Origin: Carex sylvatica
Lineage: Eukaryota > Streptophyta > Magnoliopsida > Poales > Cyperaceae
NCBI GenBank assembly: GCA_964058845.1
Contig: CAXKVR010000201.1
Span: 1-64,000 of the forward strand
DNA: 64,000 nt
Reading direction: 5' to 3'
The notes beneath the pieces were generated by a model. The model had not been told where the DNA came from and did no database searches. It worked only from the letters and a program-made list of their open reading frames with translations. Below, in pieces: positions 10,222-22,110 of this stretch. Within the stretch, counting starts at the first letter, position 1. Each line of letters begins with the position of its first letter. Both the position numbers and the translations under genes were made by a program.

Positions 10222-13200
10222 TCATCGTCTAAAATTCAATCCCCTCAGCACACGAGATCCCCATGATGATGTGCTTCTTCTAGCTGGTTGTACTGCTTCT
10301 TCTTGCTGGTTTGCTGTACCAGATGGCCCTGCACCATATGTGCTCGTCTCTCCTAGTTGAGATGTGCTCCTCCTAGGTGGTTGCAAAGCTTCTCCTTCCT
10401 CGTGTGCTGTACCAGATGGTCCCGCGTGAGATGTGCTCCTCCTTCCAGCTTGAGATGTGCTCCTCCTTCCAGCTTGAGATGTGCTCCTTCTCCGCTGGGT
10501 AGTACCTGAATGCCCCTGCATCCCAACCACCTCTTCTCCTGTCAGTACTTCTCCCATTGCCTCCCTAAACATCATAGTTGCATTTTCACGGAAGGTACGG
10601 CTTCTGGCTGTGCTGCGCCTCGACCCTTGCGATCCACTTGCCTCTGCCATAACTCGATCGTTTTCAGCTGCATTTGCTGCGTTACGAGAATCTGCAGACC
10701 CAATAAATGATATAGTAAGTTATTGAAAAATGTAATAAAATATAATCATTGTTCAATATTACATACCTCGCATCTGCCTGTCGGTAGTGGAACGGCGAGG
10801 ACGGTGCCCTATTTGCCTACCTTGCATTTCATCCATGGTCATTGGTTGACGGATGTGTTTTCTCCTACCATACCGTATCCAATCTTTGTTCGGCTCGTAT
10901 TTTGGGGTAATGGTCGTAGGCCATTCTTCAGGATTACCGTAGGGAACAAACAAGGCATTCCAAGTACTCAGAAGGTACTCCATTCTGTACCAGTGGGCAA
11001 CAAATTGATCGGGGGACCAGCTGTTATGGCGACAAACCGCTAACACATGAGCGCACGGAATTCCAGTTAGTTGGATACCTCTGCATGTACATTCCACTGC
11101 TCTATCAGCTCCGAATGTCGCAATATACTTGAACTTTCTATGTATAATGGACATAGTTCCATCCTGTGTTTGGACTACTGGGACATATTCATCTGGGCCC
11201 GTGACTTCGTACTTACCTTCGCCGTGCGAGTATGAGATGACATCCATACCCACAGCTTTCTCCCACCGTTTGGCAAGCTTATCTTGTACCCGTTTGGAAA
11301 AAGGCTTACAAGCAGTGCTGTGCTCCATTGCTGCCTGCCGCCGCTGAACAAACCACCTGTTGCACTTGTAGAATGTCTCCTCAACAAGTGCAGCTACGGG
11401 CAACATTCGGGCCTCCTTAAAGACAGCGTTCAGGGACTCAGAGCCATTTGTTGTCATGATACCAAATCGATATCCTCCATCACAGGTTTGAAAGATTTTC
11501 TCATAATTTGACGGCTCCATGACATCATTAGGACGTACTTTGCCCACTCTCTTTAAAAAAGCATTACACTTCGGATTTTGCTGCAATAGAACAAAGTAAA
11601 ATTAGATGAAATATGCATGTCAAGGAAACAAAAATGATATAACTTAGACAATATTAGACATACCATGGCAAATTCTTCGAACATCTCTTTCAGCCTTCTT
11701 GGCTTCTTCTTCCTGGCTCCTTGTTTGAACCTGGTTCCGTACCATTTGTCCTTTCCGCACGCCTGCACCAGGTTATCAGCAACATGCTGCATACAAAACC
11801 TGTGCACAAAATTATTCCCATCCCATCCGTATTCGGGTTTCAAAGCAGCTTTGATCGCCTTGTGTTGGTCTGATATAACGCATACGAATCTATTAACACC
11901 AAGCACATGAATTCTAAACCACTGTAAGAAAAAACCCCAATTCTCTTCATTCTCCTTCTGTACAATTCCAAATGCTAGAGGCAGCAATTGATTCTCGGCA
12001 TCATAGCCGCAGGCCATCAAAAGCCGTCCCTCATACCGTCCAGAGAGGAAGGCTGCATCTATACTGATCACCGGTCTCAAGTAATCAACTGCGATGATGC
12101 ATGGTCCATAAGCCCATGCGACGGCCCTAAATTGCTGCACATCTTGCTTGACCAGTCCTGTATTTTTATCGATGCTCGGACTAGTCAGAAATTGGTGCCT
12201 CGAGCCGGGATTCTTGTCACATATCCCGATAAGCAATAGTTTCATAAAATTGTACGATTCCTCCCAACTCCCGAATTGTCGGGATACTGCAATCTCACGA
12301 CCTCTCCAAAGTCGGTTGTACTTTGGGGTTATAGTTCGAAATCTAACCCTCACGCAGTTTGCCACACTCCGAATGCTCATACAGGGGTCTTTCTTAATGC
12401 TATCCTCGATGATATCTGCGATGATTGATGCCGTGAGTTGTGCATGGTCAGTCCTGGTGTACTCTGACGTGCATGTGTGAGGCGTGTCTTGCTCAGTTAT
12501 TACCCATGTATCTTCATAATTTGTTGCTCTTGCCTTCAGGATAAAATGACAATTCTGAGTGTTGCATCTAATTTCCAACCGGGATTTGTCACTTTTGTGA
12601 GTATATATCTCCTGATTCTTGTCAACATGGTGCTCTCTGATCTTTTTCGTCAGCTGTTTTTTATTTTCGAAGTACTGACCTTTTGCGAGCTCACTCTTGT
12701 ATTCAACCCGATGACCGTAGTAAGAAACATCTGCTTCTCGAAAAGCAGATGTGTCATTGAAGTTTACGAACGGGTGAGTCTCAGAACGGCCACTTAATGG
12801 CATATTTCTATTCTGCCTCACAGTAGGCTGTGTGTATTCTCCTTCATCGGTATCATCTCCCTCATCATTATCGTCCCAGTGTTCTTCTCCCAATTCATCC
12901 CCAGTTTGTAGATTCTCCTCCGGTACTTCGTTCATAAATTCAAATTCTGACTCGTGTGAATCCTCCTGTACTGGTGGCGGTCTGGGGTGAGGATTTGGTT
13001 CAGGCCCAGGTAAGAATGAAGGACCTCCCGACACATATATAGGTGGAATAAAAGGTGGAGATTGTAGTCCGGGTGGGATCAAATGTGGAGGTTGAGGTGA
13101 ATTACTATATATTTCTGGTTCTGGCGTTGGTTCGGGTACGAATATAGGAGTGTGTGGTTCTGCATTTTGTTGATAATTTTCTGCAATATAATTTTGGCCT

Positions 13201-13535
13201 GAACTTCCAGACCCTGATCCTCTGTGAATCCTGCACGCAAAAACTTCGAATCCACTATCACCGGACCTCACAGTCCTGTTGATCAGGCCTCTCAATGCCA
13301 CGTCATCTCCCAGTGCAATTCTGAGATACCTTCCTCCTTGGAGCACTCGGGCCATTATTTGTAATTCATAGCGGTTCCTATTGTAGCCGCTCAAATCGTA
13401 AATAAGCGTTTGCAACTCCTCAAATGAGAAATTTTCATCAACCCAACGCGTATTTACTGGAGGTTTGGAGTAACGTACACCATACTGGTCAGTTGTGAAC
13501 TTTCCTCCAAAATGTACGAAAATTCCAACAGACAT
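10222..13535 (-). CDS. MULE (MuDR-type) transposase, apparently intact
   Basis: Three exons, 13535-11664, 11580-10767 and 10691-10222, join in phase to 1051 residues without a stop. The N-terminus (MSVGIFVHFGGKF) forms a PB1-like domain over about 1-95, followed by a Pro-rich acidic linker (100-240). A MuDR DNA-binding region follows (about 265-355, with CNTQNCHF). In the DDE catalytic domain the first Asp is in VISIDAAFLSG (about D493) and the second in CVISDQHKAI (about D556). The third acidic residue is likely in TTNGSESLNAVF. A SWIM zinc finger follows (CTCRGIQLTGIPCAH). The last exon encodes RRSTSQAG tandem repeats. Function: cut-and-paste transposition of elements with matching termini, in the nucleus. 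The track-style start two codons upstream is TTG; the first ATG is at 13535. No intact right TIR lies beyond it. Confidence 0.85.
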
Positions 13536-13545
13536 GGCCAATAAA

Positions 13546-13915
13546 CTACATTAATGAATGGTAAATATTTTGTCAGTTTACCAGTTCCAATTGTATACAG
13601 CTGCCATCAGTATTAAACAGTCCTAAATTAATGGTATGTGAACAGTTAATATGTACTTATCAATTTGGGTCAACAGTACATACATAAATGAATAGTATGC
13701 GAACAACAAATACGTAAGTGAATAGTTTGTCAACATTAAATACGTAAGTGAACAGTAAATACGTACATGAACAGTACGTGAACAGTACATACGTAAGTGA
13801 ACAGTACGTGAACAGTAAATACGTACATTAACAGTACGTGAACAGTAAATAAAATATTTAAAAAATAAACAGTACGTACCTGTAGCAGCTCCTTCTCCTT
13901 CTCTCTCTCTTTTTT
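13546..13915 (-). promoter_or_regulatory. 5'-leader intron and leader exon of the transposase
   Basis: A donor (CTACAG/GTACGT, exon edge 13880) and an acceptor (AATGTAG, exon edge 13545) define a 5'-UTR intron. It contains short tandem repeats built on GAACAGTAAATACGTAC and AACAGTACGTGAACAGTA words (about 13675-13855). The leader exon is purine-rich on the coding strand (GAGAGAGAGAAGGAG), mirroring the CT-rich leader of the mobile-domain gene, and ends abruptly near 13915. Confidence 0.55.
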
Positions 13916-14938
13916 ATTAAGGCACAAACATTTAGAAAATTTTATATTAGCATACATGGTTATATTGTGAAGCCAATTTGAAAACTTCTGCAAAATATTT
14001 TGATCTGATATGCATTACTTGGAATTTCTGACACATTTGTTTGTTTGTTTGTTTTAATTGATGTACATCCAGTGTTGTGCTGGATACGATGCAGCACAAA
14101 TCGAACGTGATCATTTAGTTTACTGTGCATGTTTGACAATATTATCAAGTAGATCTGGCTATTTTAATGATTTTATAAGTTCAAATATGGCTAGTAAGGA
14201 TTATTGTGCCGTTCAAAATATGCAATATATGCCACGAATGCACATCAGCTTTTTTACTTTTGCACAAATTAAGAATTATCTAATATGTTCTTGTAAAGAG
14301 AAGAATTATATAACCTGTCTGAATTGGAGTGAATCAAACTTTTGAAGTTCATGTCATCAAATTTAACTTTTTGTGTGTGGCTGCCTATTGGTAAATATTA
14401 TATTTTTTAACAATTGTGGAATCGTGTTTTTCGGTTTCATTAGCTTTTACTTACCAAGGTAATAAGCTTGTAAAAAATTAATATTAGGTTAGGTTAGATT
14501 ATAAAGTTATATAAATATATTTTTATACAAAATATATTTCATCATAAATTATTCTTGATTGATTGAACAGGTGAAAAAAATAAGAAGAACTGAAGAAGAA
14601 AATAACATTTAAACTGATGCTTCATCTAGTACTAATTATACAGATATATACTATAACTGGGAAATTCAGGATCTGTTATTGTATCCTAATTGATGTGAGC
14701 AAATTTCCTCATTTGTGTTGTTGCCAAATGTGCTTAATGGATCTTTAATTAAGCCCCAATTCAGCCGAAATGAACTTTGAGTCGTACAAACCACATGACT
14801 AGTAAGTAGTAACAAATAGAGTTAGGCCTCAAAATAATAAAAAAGTTCGTCACTGCATATGCAAACGCCAAATGGCAGCTCATGTATTGCCGAGTTTGCA
14901 AGAAATATATCAAGCAATAATTGCACGTTAACATAATA
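13916..14938. other. Non-coding AT-rich DNA right of the truncated MULE
   Basis: I see no gene, TIR or repeat unit here. Open frames such as 14058-14345 lack homology features or a plausible gene model. The MULE terminus expected here is absent. Confidence 0.45.
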
Positions 14939-15269
14939 TTAGGTACGTTTGGTGCTTTGAATGCACTCTAGAATAGATAGACTAACTATTATTTGAAAAT
15001 AGTAGATAATAATAGCACTAACTTTGGTGGTAAAAAAATAGTGTTAACTCAAAGCTATTCAGAATAGTAAAAAAATTATTTGGAATAGAGTTTGGAGGAA
15101 ATGAATAAAGTAGAGGATTTGAAGTTATTTCTACTTTTTGTTGAAATAGCATAATAATATTATTCTGCCTATTCTAAATAGCAACTAAAATTGTTTGAAT
15201 GACTCTAATTTAAAATGACACTACTATTATAAAAATAGCACTATTCTCATACCATCCAAACACACCTAA
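14939..15269. mobile_element. MITE with TTAGGTRYGTTTGG termini
   Basis: The left end TTAGGTACGTTTGG pairs with the right end CCAAACACACCTAA. Internal CTATTCTAAATAG-type words are inverted between halves. The same family recurs at 63190-63500, sharing CACTCTAGAATAG just inside a terminus. The termini suit PIF/Harbinger or hAT MITEs; no TSD could be fixed. Confidence 0.6.
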
Positions 15270-16033
15270 GAGATCATGCATAGGAGGGGATGCCAAATTC
15301 AATTGGGATGTGCCCTGTGTGGAAACAATGAGATCGAGACATCCATGCATCTAATAATCTGGCTTTGCTCGGATGCTATGCGTTTTTGGATAGGCCTACT
15401 AACCTTTGTAAATGTCAGACTACCTGTCAGAACCTCAGACTAGTAACGACATTCGCAAATTATTTGCGTTTTATTTGTTTTTTTTTAGGTTTTCAAACCG
15501 AATTCCGTTTAAAATGCAAAAAAAATGTATAATATATTTTATTTGCGAATAAAATGCAAGTCATGTATTATTCGCGATAAAAACGTCAATTTTTTTTTTT
15601 TTTGAAAATTTTTTTGAATTTTTTTTTTGCTGTGGTTTCAGTGGGAATATTTTTTTTACTTATTGTACCGAATCATTCTCAGATTACAAATTTTTAAACT
15701 CGTCTAACCGAATTCGAACTTAATTTTAATTTGTCACTATGCCGCAGACTCAATTTGTGATATATGGTGGAAGGGTAGGAGAGCCCTGGGTGAAACAGTA
15801 AGGCATCACTGAGGGGGCTCAAATGTCTCATTGCTTCAAAATATAGATCCAGTGAAGTAATTACTCATTTTTTGGATTTTAGATTAGGATCGTCTGATTC
15901 GAATCTGCGACAGTCTATTTTGAAGTGGAGTGCACACATTCTGATTGACGGATTCGAATCCCGATGTGATATCGATCGACGAATTCGAATCAGACGGTTC
16001 TGATTCAAAATGAAAAAAAATTGGGTTATTTTG
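15270..16033. other. Non-coding stretch with a small inverted repeat
   Basis: No gene is seen. CGTCTGATTCGAATC near 15889 is inverted near 15981-15996 (GAATTCGAATCAGACG), with GATTCGAATC between; this could be a small degenerate MITE. Poly-T and poly-A tracts are frequent. Confidence 0.4.
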
Positions 16034-16434
16034 GGGGATCCGGCCCTATTGCTTAATGCTCCAATCATACCCCCAATATCTTTATATTCGATTTCAAAGT
16101 TCAAACAAAAGATCTAAACAACTCAACAAGATATCCATGTTAAATTGTGCTTAGAGATCAAATTTTATATTTTTAAATTTTTTTTAATTATCAAATAACT
16201 GTTTTTAGATGTTTCACAATTTTTCTGAAAACATTATTTTATACAACTTAAGAAATAGTAATTTTTTTCTCAAAAATAAAATAAAATTTGATTTCTAAAT
16301 ATATTTTAACATGAATAACATGTTGAGCGATTGAGATTTTTTGTTTGAACTTTGAAATCGAAAATAAAAATATTGGTGTACGATTGGAGCATAAAGCAAT
16401 AGCCAATAAGGCATTTGAGCACTCTTCTTTAGTC
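16034..16434. mobile_element. Palindromic MITE, copy A of the shared-core group
   Basis: The left arm has CTATTGCTTAATGCTCCAAT; the right arm has ATTGGAGCATAAAGCAATAG. The arms continue through GATTTCAAAGTTCAAAC to the internal core (AGAGATCAAATTTTAT at about 16153), inverted near 16280. No TSD was identified and the ends are approximate. Confidence 0.65.
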
Positions 16435-16536
16435 TTTATTTTATTTTCTTTTCAAACTTTGTAAATAATATTTTATTTTTGTTATCAATATAATTGGGCA
16501 GTCTTTCCCGCTGACAATAAAAAAACTAGTTTATCT

Positions 16537-17402
16537 CCGACATTTTTATTTTTACCCAAAAAAAAAATTATTTTATTAAAAATAACCAAGATTTAAAAAC
16601 AATTTTAAAAATACCCAACCCGTGGAAATTTTCCACGGGCCAGAATTTCAATTCCAACCCGTGGAATTTTTCCACGGGCCAGAAATTTTTTTTTTTTTTT
16701 TTTTTTTTTACAAAAACAGAAATTTATATTTACTTTTTATTTTTTTATGAAAATATTAGAAATGTTGGATATTTTTTTTTGAAAATAGATGGAATACAAT
16801 ACAATTTGATTTATTAGAAAGATTGTAACAAATAATCCGATCAATATTTTTCAGGCCGGATTTTTCGCGGCTGTAAGAAAAATTAATATATTTCATTATG
16901 TGTTCTTGTAAAAAAATAAAAATGCATGAATTCTGAGTTATTGATCCCGGTTCAAAAGTCACTTCTAGGTAATATAGAAATTATTGTGATCCTTCTAGTG
17001 CATTTAATTTATAAAAAGTTGTATCTATTTTAAAAAAAAAAAAAACTTTAAGTTATTTAATGATTATTATTCAAAAAAAATTCTCAAAATAGATACAACT
17101 TTTTATAAATTAAATGTCCTAGAAGGATCACAATAATTTCTATATTACCTAGAAGTGACTTTTGAACCGGGATCAATAACTCAGAATTCATGCATTTTTA
17201 TTTTTTTACAAGAACACATAATGAAATATATTAATTTTTCTTACAGCCGCGAAAAATCCGGCCTGAAAAATATTGATCGGATTATTTGTTACAATCTTTC
17301 TAATAAATCAAATTGTATTGTATTTCATCTATTTTCAAAAAAATATATCCAACATTTCTAATATTTTCATAAAAAAATAAAAAGTAAATATAAATTTCTG
17401 TT

Positions 17403-17434
<32 letters not shown>

Positions 17435-17543
17435 TTCTGGCCCGTGGAAAATTTCCACGGGTTGGGTATTTTTAAAATTGTTTTTAAATCTTGGTTATTT
17501 TTAATAAAATAATTTTTTTTTTGGGTAAAAATAAAAATGTCGG
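16537..17543. mobile_element. Foldback MULE with about 480-bp near-identical arms
   Basis: The 9-bp TSD AGTTTATCT lies at 16528-16536 and 17544-17552. Termini are CCGACATTTTTATTTT and its complement. The arms match almost base for base over about 480 bp around a short A-rich centre (17027-17090), so a transcript would form a long hairpin. The left arm has two CCGTGG...CCACGG hairpin modules 39 bp apart (16621, 16660); the right arm keeps one. Each arm contains the same 68-codon open frame, which I treat as incidental. It has no transposase; the terminus matches the MULE at 2744, which could mobilise it. Confidence 0.9.
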
Positions 17544-17613
17544 AGTTTATCTCATCAATACGGAGTGGTCTTCGTAGAGAGTTTGACAAGGAATGAGCAA
17601 TATTGCGTTTATA

Positions 17614-17985
17614 GAGTAACATAGAGGACTACGGTGTTACGGTTTAATATTTAAATTTTTAAAATTTTAACGGTCGATCCGAATCGTTCATCTTGTTATT
17701 CATATTAATGTGTTTGGAGACCAAATTTTATATTTTTTGAAAATTTTGTATTATTTTTTTAGATAATTAGAAAATCAAATATCTGAATGGTGCATAATTT
17801 TTTAGATCAAGTGATTTTCTACCTATCTAAAAATATAGTAAAAAGTTTCCAAAAAATATAAAATTTGGTCTTCAAACACATATTAATATGAAGAACTAGA
17901 TGAATGATTCGGATCGACCATTAGAATTTTAAAAAGTCAAATATTAAGCCGTAATGCCGTAGCACCGTAGCTCTCTATGCAACCC
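17614..17985. mobile_element. Palindromic MITE, copy B of the shared-core group
   Basis: The ends pair as CATAGAGGACTACGGTG and CACCGTAGCTCTCTATG. Inside is the core GGAGACCAAATTTTAT (17716), with its inverse AAAATTTGGTCTTC near 17860. Adjacent words GGTCGATCCGAATCGTTCAT match copy F at 30796. The TSD was not resolved. Confidence 0.7.
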
Positions 17986-18298
17986 ATAGACTCTTTATAT
18001 AGATAAGCGGAAATGGAAATAGAAAAGACGTGTAGGATTGTTGAGAATACCATTCCAGTATATCTTGGTAAAGTTTAGTATTTGAATTAGTTCTACCGAT
18101 TTCTACTGATTCATCTGATTCTGATTCGACCAATTTCATCCTGATTCATCTGATTTTGACTCCACAATCAACTGATCGATTCTGATTCTAATTTTTAGAA
18201 CCATAGCTATTTTTTCACTTCGGACGTTTACACAAGCATATACATTTACATAAATGTCACCGTATATATGTTGAAACTAAAGAAATATGTCAATAACA
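17986..18298. other. Short intergenic spacer with GATTC-rich words
   Basis: About 300 bp with no gene. Clustered TGATTCATCTGATTCTGATTC words (18100-18200) resemble degenerate hAT subterminal repeats, but no paired end is seen. Confidence 0.35.
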
Positions 18299-18307
18299 CA
18301 TTGACCC

Positions 18308-20035
18308 CCGACATTTTTATTTTTACCCAATTAAAAATTATTTTAATAATAATAACCAACATTTAAAAATAATTTTAAAAATACCCAAGTCGTGAAAATT
18401 TTCCATGGCTTGGAATTTCAATTCCAAACTGTGAAATTTTTTCACGGTTCCAACATTTTTTTTTAAAAACAGAAATTTGTATTTTTTTTTAATTTTTTTT
18501 ATGAAAATATTAGAAATATTGAATATATTTTTTTAAAAATAGATGGAATACAATAAAATTTGATTTATTAGAAAGACTCTAACAAATAACCCGATCAATA
18601 TTTTTCAGGCAGGATTTTTTGCGGCTGTAAGAAAAATTAATATATTTCATTATGTGTTATTGTAAAAAAATAAAAATGCATGAATTCCTAGTTATTGATC
18701 CCGGTTCAAAAGTCACTTCTAGGTAATATAGAAATTATTGTGATCCTTCTAGTACATTTAACTTATAAAAAGCTGTATCTATTTTGAGAAATTTTTTTGA
18801 ATAACAATCATTAAATAACTTAAAGTTTTTTTTTTAAATAGATACAACTTTTTATAAATTAAATGTACTAGAAGGATCAGAATAATTTCTATATTACCTA
18901 GAATTAACTTTTGAACCGGGATCAATAACTCAGAATCCAAGCATTTTTATTTTTTTACAAGAACACATAATGAAATATATTAATTTTTCTTACAGCCACG
19001 AAAAATCCAGCCTGAAAAATATTGATCGGGTTATTTGTTACAGTCTTTCTAATAAATCAAATTGTATTGTATTACATCTATTTTCAAAGAAATATATTAA
19101 ACATTTCTAATATTTCAATACAAAAAATAATTCTCTTTTGTAAAAAAAAAAAAAAAAACCGGTTTTGATTTATTTTTATTTTTTTAACAAAACAGAATTT
19201 TTTATTTCTTTTTTTTTTTGTATTGAAATATTAGAAATGTTGAATATATTTCTTTGAAAATAGATGGAATACAATTTGATTTATTAGAAAGACTGTAACA
19301 AATAACCCGATCAATATTTTTCAGGCCGAATTTTTCGCGTCTGTAAGAAAAATTAATATACTTCATTATGTGTTCTTGTAAAAAAATAAAAATGCTTGGA
19401 TTTTGAGTTATTGATCCCGGTTCAAAAGTCAATTCTAGGTAATATAGAAATTATTCTGATCCTTCTAGTACATTTAATTTATAAAAAGTTGTATCTATTT
19501 AAAAAAATAAATAAAAACTTTAAATTTTTTAATGATTGTTATTCAAATTTTTTTCTCAAAATAGATACAGCTTTTTATAAATTAAATGTACTAGAAGGAT
19601 CACAATAATTTCTATATTACCTAGAAGTGACTTTTGAACCGGGATCAATAACTCGGAATTCATGCATTTTTATTTTTTTACAATAACACATAATGAAATA
19701 TATTAATTTTTCTTACAGCCACGAAAAATCCGGCCTAAAAAATATTAATCGGATTATTTGCTACAGTCTTTCTAATAAATCAAATTTTATTGTATTCCAT
19801 CTATTTTTAAAGAAATATATTCAACATTTCTAATATTTTCATAAAAAAATAAAAAATAAATACAAATTTCTGTTTTTAAAAAAAAAATGTTGGAACCGTG
19901 GAAAAATTCCACGGTTTGGAATTGAAATTCCAAGCTGTGGAAAATTTCCACGGCTTGGGTATTTTTAAATTTTTTTTAAATGTTGGTTATTATTATTAAA
20001 ATAATTTTTTAATTGGCTAAAAATAAAAATGTCGG
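18308..20035. mobile_element. Dimeric foldback MULE
   Basis: The 9-bp TSD CATTGACCC lies at 18299-18307 and 20036-20044. Termini CCGACATTTTTATTTT match the 16537 element. Internally four arms alternate orientation: about 18308-18810 (+), 18815-19135 (-), 19200-19505 (+) and 19545-20035 (-), so it reads as two foldback units fused head to tail. The inner termini and their hairpin modules were lost around 19135-19200. Both outer ends keep two hairpin modules 39 bp apart (18391/18430 and 19897/19936). Confidence 0.85.
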
Positions 20036-20044
20036 CATTGACCC

Positions 20045-21105
20045 TCAAAAATCAATCAATTAGAAGGATGGAATTCAAATAAATATTTTCTGAAGTAACT
20101 TTATTTTTGAGTTCCCCAACAGGTGCATTATGTGCAGTCCACAGGTTCTCAATCACTCACGGAGAAGTTAGAAGATACAACAGTTAATGGACAACAACAT
20201 TAGAGATAAACCGATAGAAGTCACATTGATTGCACACTTCATTATTTGGAGAAGAGAGAACGATGTGTCAGAATATTAACAGAGAACAAATTAATACACA
20301 ACATGAACTGACAGAAAAAGTTTGTGTTCAATGGTCACTGCTGCAATAGTTTAGAAATCATTTCTCCGTCTTTATTTTTAAATATTCCTTTCTTTTCACT
20401 CTTTTTAACGCAACTCTTAGCGATTCAATCTTTATTATTGAGTTTGTTTAAAATCAGACCAGCTGAAGAGTTCGAACGTGATAAGAATTTACCGAGCAGA
20501 ATAATTAAAACGAACAACTTTAAATTTGTGTTCAGAGGCCAAGCCAGTACGGATCAGGAGTAGATAGTTATCTATTATGAATTTTGAAATATACTTGTAA
20601 ATCTATATAAAATTAAATTATTACCTATCTCTATTTCAATCCATTACATATTTCTGCCATAATTCTAATCTCTAGATGTGGCTTGATTCAGTCTTTTTTT
20701 GCATCAATTTGAATTTATTACCTTCCTTGATTTCAGAAAAAAATTAAAAGAACAAAAGTATGTGGAGAAGAAAGAGGTTGTGTGGAAAAAAAAAAATTGA
20801 ATACTTTTTCATAAATACAACTGGTATATTGGTCCTTTGAGCATTAAAATTTACAACAATAATTGGTTCACAGTGAACTATGACTTTGATAAGTTATTCG
20901 GACCATGATATTGAGAAGTTATTTGGACTCCATCAATTAAGACAATTATACCTGAACGTTTTTAACATGTAGTCAGTCCAATTTACTTTTTAAATTATTT
21001 TTTATTTTTTTGTCTAAATCACAAATTATAGTTAAAAATTTAATTATTATTTCTTTCAATTAAGATTTAATAATTTGGTACATTTACATTTGAAGTTAAA
21101 AATAT
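20045..21105. other. Non-coding AT-rich spacer
   Basis: No recognisable gene, RNA or repeat. Open frame 20324-20563 has no coding features that I trust. Confidence 0.45.
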
Positions 21106-21954
21106 ATCATATATGAGGAGGGTTCAAATGCCTCTATTTTTTGTGTCTCTATCATGCCTCTATTTTTAAAAACTTTAATTACTCAAAATTTAAATCTTAA
21201 AATTCAAAATAAAACCATTGGATATAAACTATTCCATTTTATCTATACACGTGTAAAAAATTATGACATTTTAACTTTGTTTTGGTTCTCATCTTGAGCT
21301 TGTAAAAATGTATACTAATGTGGATAATTTATAGACATTGATTTTTCAACTTATTGATTCATATAAAAACAAAATCAAAATGTGATAATTTTTTATGAAC
21401 ACATAGAGAACGGCCATTTTTATTAATACCCTAAAAAAAATATAATTTTAAAGATGCCCCGCATTAGATTTTTTGTCAAAATTGTCCCGACCGCCAGGCC
21501 CACGGGAGGCCCAATCCCCTAGCGGACCGCCCGTGACAGGAGCGCCCCACTAGGGACTAGACTGCCCCTGGTCCGAGCGGTTCACTTTTTTTTTTTTTAG
21601 ATTTTTTTTTAGAGATCTAATTTAAATTTAATTATTTTAAATTTTTTGTTTAGGGTGTTTGCCAAAAAAATAAGACATTTGATATATTTATGAATGATGT
21701 CGTAACATTTTATAACTTTGATTTGATTTGTCAATTAGATATAACAAGTCTAAATATAACACTAATTAAGGACTTTGTATTGATTCTTAATGCGGGATTT
21801 AATTTTGTAAAAGTCTTTTTTTTTTCACTATAAATAGGATTTTTATAAACTCATTTTTTAATAATATATGTATATATAATATAATATATATATATATAGA
21901 GAGAGAGAGAGTAAGGCTACGCTACTTCGCGAATTAAAAGGAAATATTTTCATT

Positions 21955-22110
21955 CGCGCCCATATCTATAGTTTCAAAATTTAAAAAGTCGATCTGAACC
22001 GTTAGATGTGATCTCTATATTGAAATGTGCTTGGAGACCAAATTTTATATTTTTTTCATTTTTTTTTACTATTTATTAAGCCACTTTGAAAATCGCTGAT
22101 CCAACGTCTA
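21955..22110. mobile_element. Half copy C of the shared-core MITE group
   Basis: Contains GTCGATCTGAACCGTTAGAT and the core GGAGACCAAATTTTAT (22033) followed by ACTATTTATTAAGCCAC. No inverted partner follows, so it is a truncated copy. Confidence 0.55.

Larger units (their letters stand above)
2744..13915. mobile_element. Large Mutator-like element (MULE) with mobile-domain gene and transposase; right end missing
   Basis: The left terminus starts CCGACATTTTT at 2744, the same terminus as the foldback elements at 16537 and 18308, where 9-bp TSDs prove the boundary. Inside are, in order: three subterminal hairpin modules, a TATA box, a CT-rich leader, a 246-bp tandem array in an intron, a plant-mobile-domain gene (+), a 176-bp tandem array, a small basic ORF (-) and an MuDR-type transposase (-). 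The transposase leader exon ends in CT-rich DNA near 13880-13915. A mirror-image terminus should follow, but 13916 onward shows neither hairpins nor a CCGAC end, so the right terminus is deleted or replaced. The expected left TSD would be GCTTTAAAG (2735-2743); no partner copy was found. It is probably immobile itself but may still supply transposase. Confidence 0.78.

Noticed and set aside
13916..14938. Hidden right terminus of the 2744 MULE
   Set aside because: No CCGACATT complement, hairpin modules or GCTTTAAAG duplication found. The GCTTTAAAG at 37650 and 43372 lies inside LTRs and is coincidental.
16756..19432. Recurring 68-76-codon ORF beginning MTFEPGSI in foldback arms
   Set aside because: Conserved only because the arms are copies; AT-rich, and on opposite strands of one palindrome.
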